Positions 6,332 to 7,718 of a stretch of DNA of 7,718 nucleotides are shown here, piece after piece; position 1 is the stretch's first letter, and each line of letters opens with the position of its first letter. The position numbers were made by a program, and so were the translations under genes. Source of the stretch: Nocardioides sp. (GTDB taxonomy: Bacteria > Actinomycetota > Actinomycetes > Propionibacteriales > Nocardioidaceae); assembly GCA_003519585.1 (NCBI GenBank), contig DOWL01000102.1, forward strand, positions 1,738-9,455, in the 5' to 3' direction. A model generated the notes under the pieces. It had not been told where the DNA came from. It saw only the letters and a list, made by a program, of their open reading frames with translations, and did no database searches.

Positions 6332-6337
6332 TAGGTT
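6332..6337 (+). promoter_or_regulatory. TAGGTT -10-like element of the lipoprotein gene
   Basis: TAGGTT (TANNNT type) lies 30 bases before ATG 6368, predicting a start of transcription near 6344 and a leader of about 24 bases. It is embedded in GCGACTAGG, as is the guaA element (GCGACTAGG, 3925-3933). No clear -35 is seen. Confidence 0.4.
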
Positions 6338-6356
6338 CGCGTCGGCTTCGGTTCTC

Positions 6357-6363
6357 GGGAGGG
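6357..6363 (+). promoter_or_regulatory. Shine-Dalgarno site of the lipoprotein gene
   Basis: GGGAGGG ends four bases before ATG 6368; the GGGAGG core ends five bases before it. It supports this ATG as the start and contrasts with gabD2 and guaA, which have no such site. Confidence 0.6.
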
Positions 6364-6367
6364 CCAG

Positions 6368-6994
6368 ATGGGATTGCGTCGTGCCGCGGTGGTGATGATC
6401 GCCGCGACCCTCGGCGCGTCGTTGGTGGCGTGCACTGACGACGGTCCTGAGCCCACGTTCGAGAGCGCCCCGACATCCGCCACCTCGGCGACGGTGCCAT
6501 CGCCTTTGGCGAGTACGACGAGCGCGGCTCCGACGCCGACACCGACACCGACGCCGACCGGGCCGGTCGAGCCGACGCTGCCGGAGGCCGCGACCAAGAA
6601 CTCGGTCGCCGGGGCCAAGGCCTTCGTACGGTGGTGGGTGGACCTGGTCAACTACTCGACCACGACCGGGGATGTCGTTGCTCTCAAGAACCTTCACGAC
6701 AGTCGGTGCACCAGTTGCGACGGCGGGGTCAAGGCCATCACAGATGCCTACGATCACGGCGGCCACATCGAAGGCGGGGAATGGTCAGTCGGGGGCCTGC
6801 GCGAGCTTCCGCTCGACCACGAGGCCGACGTGGCGCTGTTCGCGCCAGGCCGCTCCACTGCGCAGGTTGTCTTCCACGCCGACGGGTCGGAGACCAAGTA
6901 CGCCAGCGGCAAGTTCTATCTGTACGCCTACGTCATCTGGACCAACTCGAGATGGAGCATGAGATGGGTGCGCTCACCAGCGGCGCGAGATTGA
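6368..6994 (+). CDS. Lipoprotein of the DUF6318 type, function unknown
   Basis: The 208-residue protein starts with a lipoprotein signal: 'LRR' at 3-5, a hydrophobic stretch (6-21) and the lipobox Leu19-Val-Ala-Cys22, so it should be lipid-anchored on the outer face of the membrane. Residues 23-75 are a Pro/Thr/Ser/Ala linker with five Pro-Thr repeats (55-64). The folded domain begins near 'LPEAATKNSVAGAKAFVRWWVDLVNY' (71-96). It continues through 'GDVVALKNL', a CxxC pair (Cys114, Cys117) and 'HGGHIEGGEW' (130-139) to a C-terminal 'YAYVIWTNSRWSMRW'. This pattern matches my recollection of actinobacterial DUF6318 lipoproteins. The fold may be NTF2-like, but that is a guess. ATG 6368 has a good ribosome site. 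The gene overlaps the following secreted-protein gene by 31 bases, so the two are probably co-translated and may act together at the cell surface. No enzymatic motif is seen. Confidence 0.8.
   Translation: MGLRRAAVVMIAATLGASLVACTDDGPEPTFESAPTSATSATVPSPLASTTSAAPTPTPTPTPTGPVEPTLPEAATKNSVAGAKAFVRWWVDLVNYSTTTGDVVALKNLHDSRCTSCDGGVKAITDAYDHGGHIEGGEWSVGGLRELPLDHEADVALFAPGRSTAQVVFHADGSETKYASGKFYLYAYVIWTNSRWSMRWVRSPAARD
6530..6559 (+). repeat. Five tandem CCGACN hexamers encoding Pro-Thr repeats
   Basis: The 6-bp unit CCGAC(G/A/C) is repeated five times without interruption in the linker of the lipoprotein gene. Units differ only at the sixth base, the Thr wobble position. The array is in frame, so gain or loss of units changes only linker length by two residues each. 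Confidence 0.75.
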
Positions 6995-7716
6995 TCTGTG
7001 TCGTTGGCCAAGTGATAGCGCTGTCTGGGTCGATGCGCGCGGCCGCGTTGCCAGATTGCGGAACGGCGACGGCCTGCACATCGAGCGCCGGCGCTGGCAC
7101 CTTCGGTGTCGGAGTCGAGGATGTCGGCCAGGCCTCGCCTGATGTCGCCTCGGGTGCGGCGGCCCCGACGGCGCAGGTTCTGACAGGTTTGGATGCGATC
7201 TGTGTGAATACAGCGATCTCACAGCAGCGGGACCCGGTCGAATTCTGCGGTCTCGAGTCCGATGCTGCGCCGCAGCTCACGGAGGGGATGGTGGCGGCGG
7301 CGTTCGCTCGGGTGCCGTTGCCGCCGTCGAGGTTGATCGTGCAGCCGCCGCATGGTCGGACGTTGGTGAACTTCGAGACGAACTTCTATACCGACAATGC
7401 GCCGTTCGACGTGGCGCCATTGCGGTTGTTGGGGCATCGGGTGGAGATCCACGTGGTGCCGTCGGTCTGGACGTGGCGGTTCGGGGATGGGGCGAGTGTG
7501 GTGACCGATCGGCCGGGGTCGGCGTACCCGCGGTTGGACATCACCCACCGCTACCTGACCAAGGGGCGGGTGGTGGTGAGCCTGGACACCACCTATCGGG
7601 GTCGGTACCGCGTCGATGGTGGTGGTTGGAACGACGTCCAGGGTGAGGTGACCATCCCCGGCGACCCCGCGGAGCTCGAGGTGGTGACGGCGACGCCGAC
7701 GTTGGTGGGCTACTGA
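6964..7716 (+). CDS. Secreted PKD-domain-like protein, function unknown
   Basis: The 250-residue product has a likely Sec signal: Arg9, a hydrophobic stretch (10-24, 'LICVVGQVIALSGSM') and 'RAAALP', where cleavage may occur near 28. The mature part has cysteine pairs near its start ('PDCGTATAC') and after an Ala/Gly/Pro-rich linker ('AICVN', 'EFCGLE'), suggesting disulfides outside the cell. The segment 'LTEGMVAAAFARVPLPPSRLIVQPP' precedes 'GRTLVNFETNFYTD'. A PKD-like Ig fold follows, with its hallmark 'WTWRFGDG' (169-176), 'ITHRYLTKGRVVVSL' and a final strand region before 'VTIPG'. I chose ATG 6964 because GGAG at 6954-6957 lies 6 bases upstream; ATG 6952 is an alternative adding four residues. 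It begins inside the lipoprotein gene, a 31-base overlap that implies coupling. The 5' half has less strict codon bias (e.g. an ATA codon) than gabD2-guaA. The stop is two bases from the window edge. Confidence 0.72.
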   Translation: MGALTSGARLICVVGQVIALSGSMRAAALPDCGTATACTSSAGAGTFGVGVEDVGQASPDVASGAAAPTAQVLTGLDAICVNTAISQQRDPVEFCGLESDAAPQLTEGMVAAAFARVPLPPSRLIVQPPHGRTLVNFETNFYTDNAPFDVAPLRLLGHRVEIHVVPSVWTWRFGDGASVVTDRPGSAYPRLDITHRYLTKGRVVVSLDTTYRGRYRVDGGGWNDVQGEVTIPGDPAELEVVTATPTLVGY

Positions 7717-7718
7717 GC

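Larger units (their letters stand above)
6115..6367. other. Divergent intergenic region between hydrolase remnant and lipoprotein gene
   Basis: This stretch of about 250 bases contains no convincing gene. It holds the CTCCTG complement of the remnant's ribosome site (6123-6128), the second copy of the guaA end (6214-6227) and a short GCGCGC hairpin (6268-6273 with 6285-6290, 11-base loop). The promoter element and ribosome site of the lipoprotein gene lie at its right end. Open frames crossing it in several phases lack start signals and sensible composition. Confidence 0.5.

Noticed and set aside
6631..6963. Extension of the PKD-like protein frame upstream to 6631
   Set aside because: The added residues are shadow sequence within the lipoprotein gene. 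A signal peptide and a ribosome site both point to ATG 6964.

Overview
The window is GC-rich chromosomal DNA with strong G/C third-position bias, GTG as well as ATG starts, and little leader sequence ahead of two of its main genes. The proteins (a GabD2-type succinic semialdehyde dehydrogenase, a ChoD-type GMC oxidoreductase, GuaA and a DUF6318-type lipoprotein) fit a high-GC actinobacterium. A Nocardioides-like Nocardioidaceae member is my best guess, from general resemblance only.

Layout, left to right. (1) Bases 1-324 are the 3' end of a gene for a probably surface-exposed protein whose preserved part is a small beta-rich tail. (2) An 79-bp gap carries a perfect 7-bp dyad and a TAGGCT -10-like element just before the next start. 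(3) Bases 404-3768 hold a two-gene operon joined by a GTGA overlap: an aldehyde dehydrogenase and an FAD-dependent GMC oxidoreductase with an unusual four-cysteine cluster. One enzyme makes a carbonyl and the other oxidises aldehydes, so they may act in sequence. (4) Bases 3769-3941 hold a GC-rich terminator-like hairpin, a 13-bp direct repeat and a second TAGGCT element. (5) Bases 3942-5516 are an intact guaA, GMP synthase. (6) Tail-to-tail with guaA lies a decayed reverse-strand gene (5529-6114), which I read as the two ends of a CocE/NonD-family hydrolase with its catalytic core lost and a frame change in what remains. A 14-bp copy of the guaA 3' end recurs at 6214-6227, so this remnant sits between two copies of the guaA terminus, as a worn-down insertion at a guaA attachment site might. 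(7) Bases 6368-7716 hold a second overlapping gene pair: a DUF6318-like lipoprotein and a secreted PKD-like protein.

The left and centre are ordinary housekeeping sequence. The accessory part starts at the guaA stop codon. The points most worth a second look are the hydrolase remnant, the repeated guaA terminus, the Cys cluster of the GMC enzyme, and the exported pair at the right end. No RNA gene, CRISPR array, transposase or integrase is visible.
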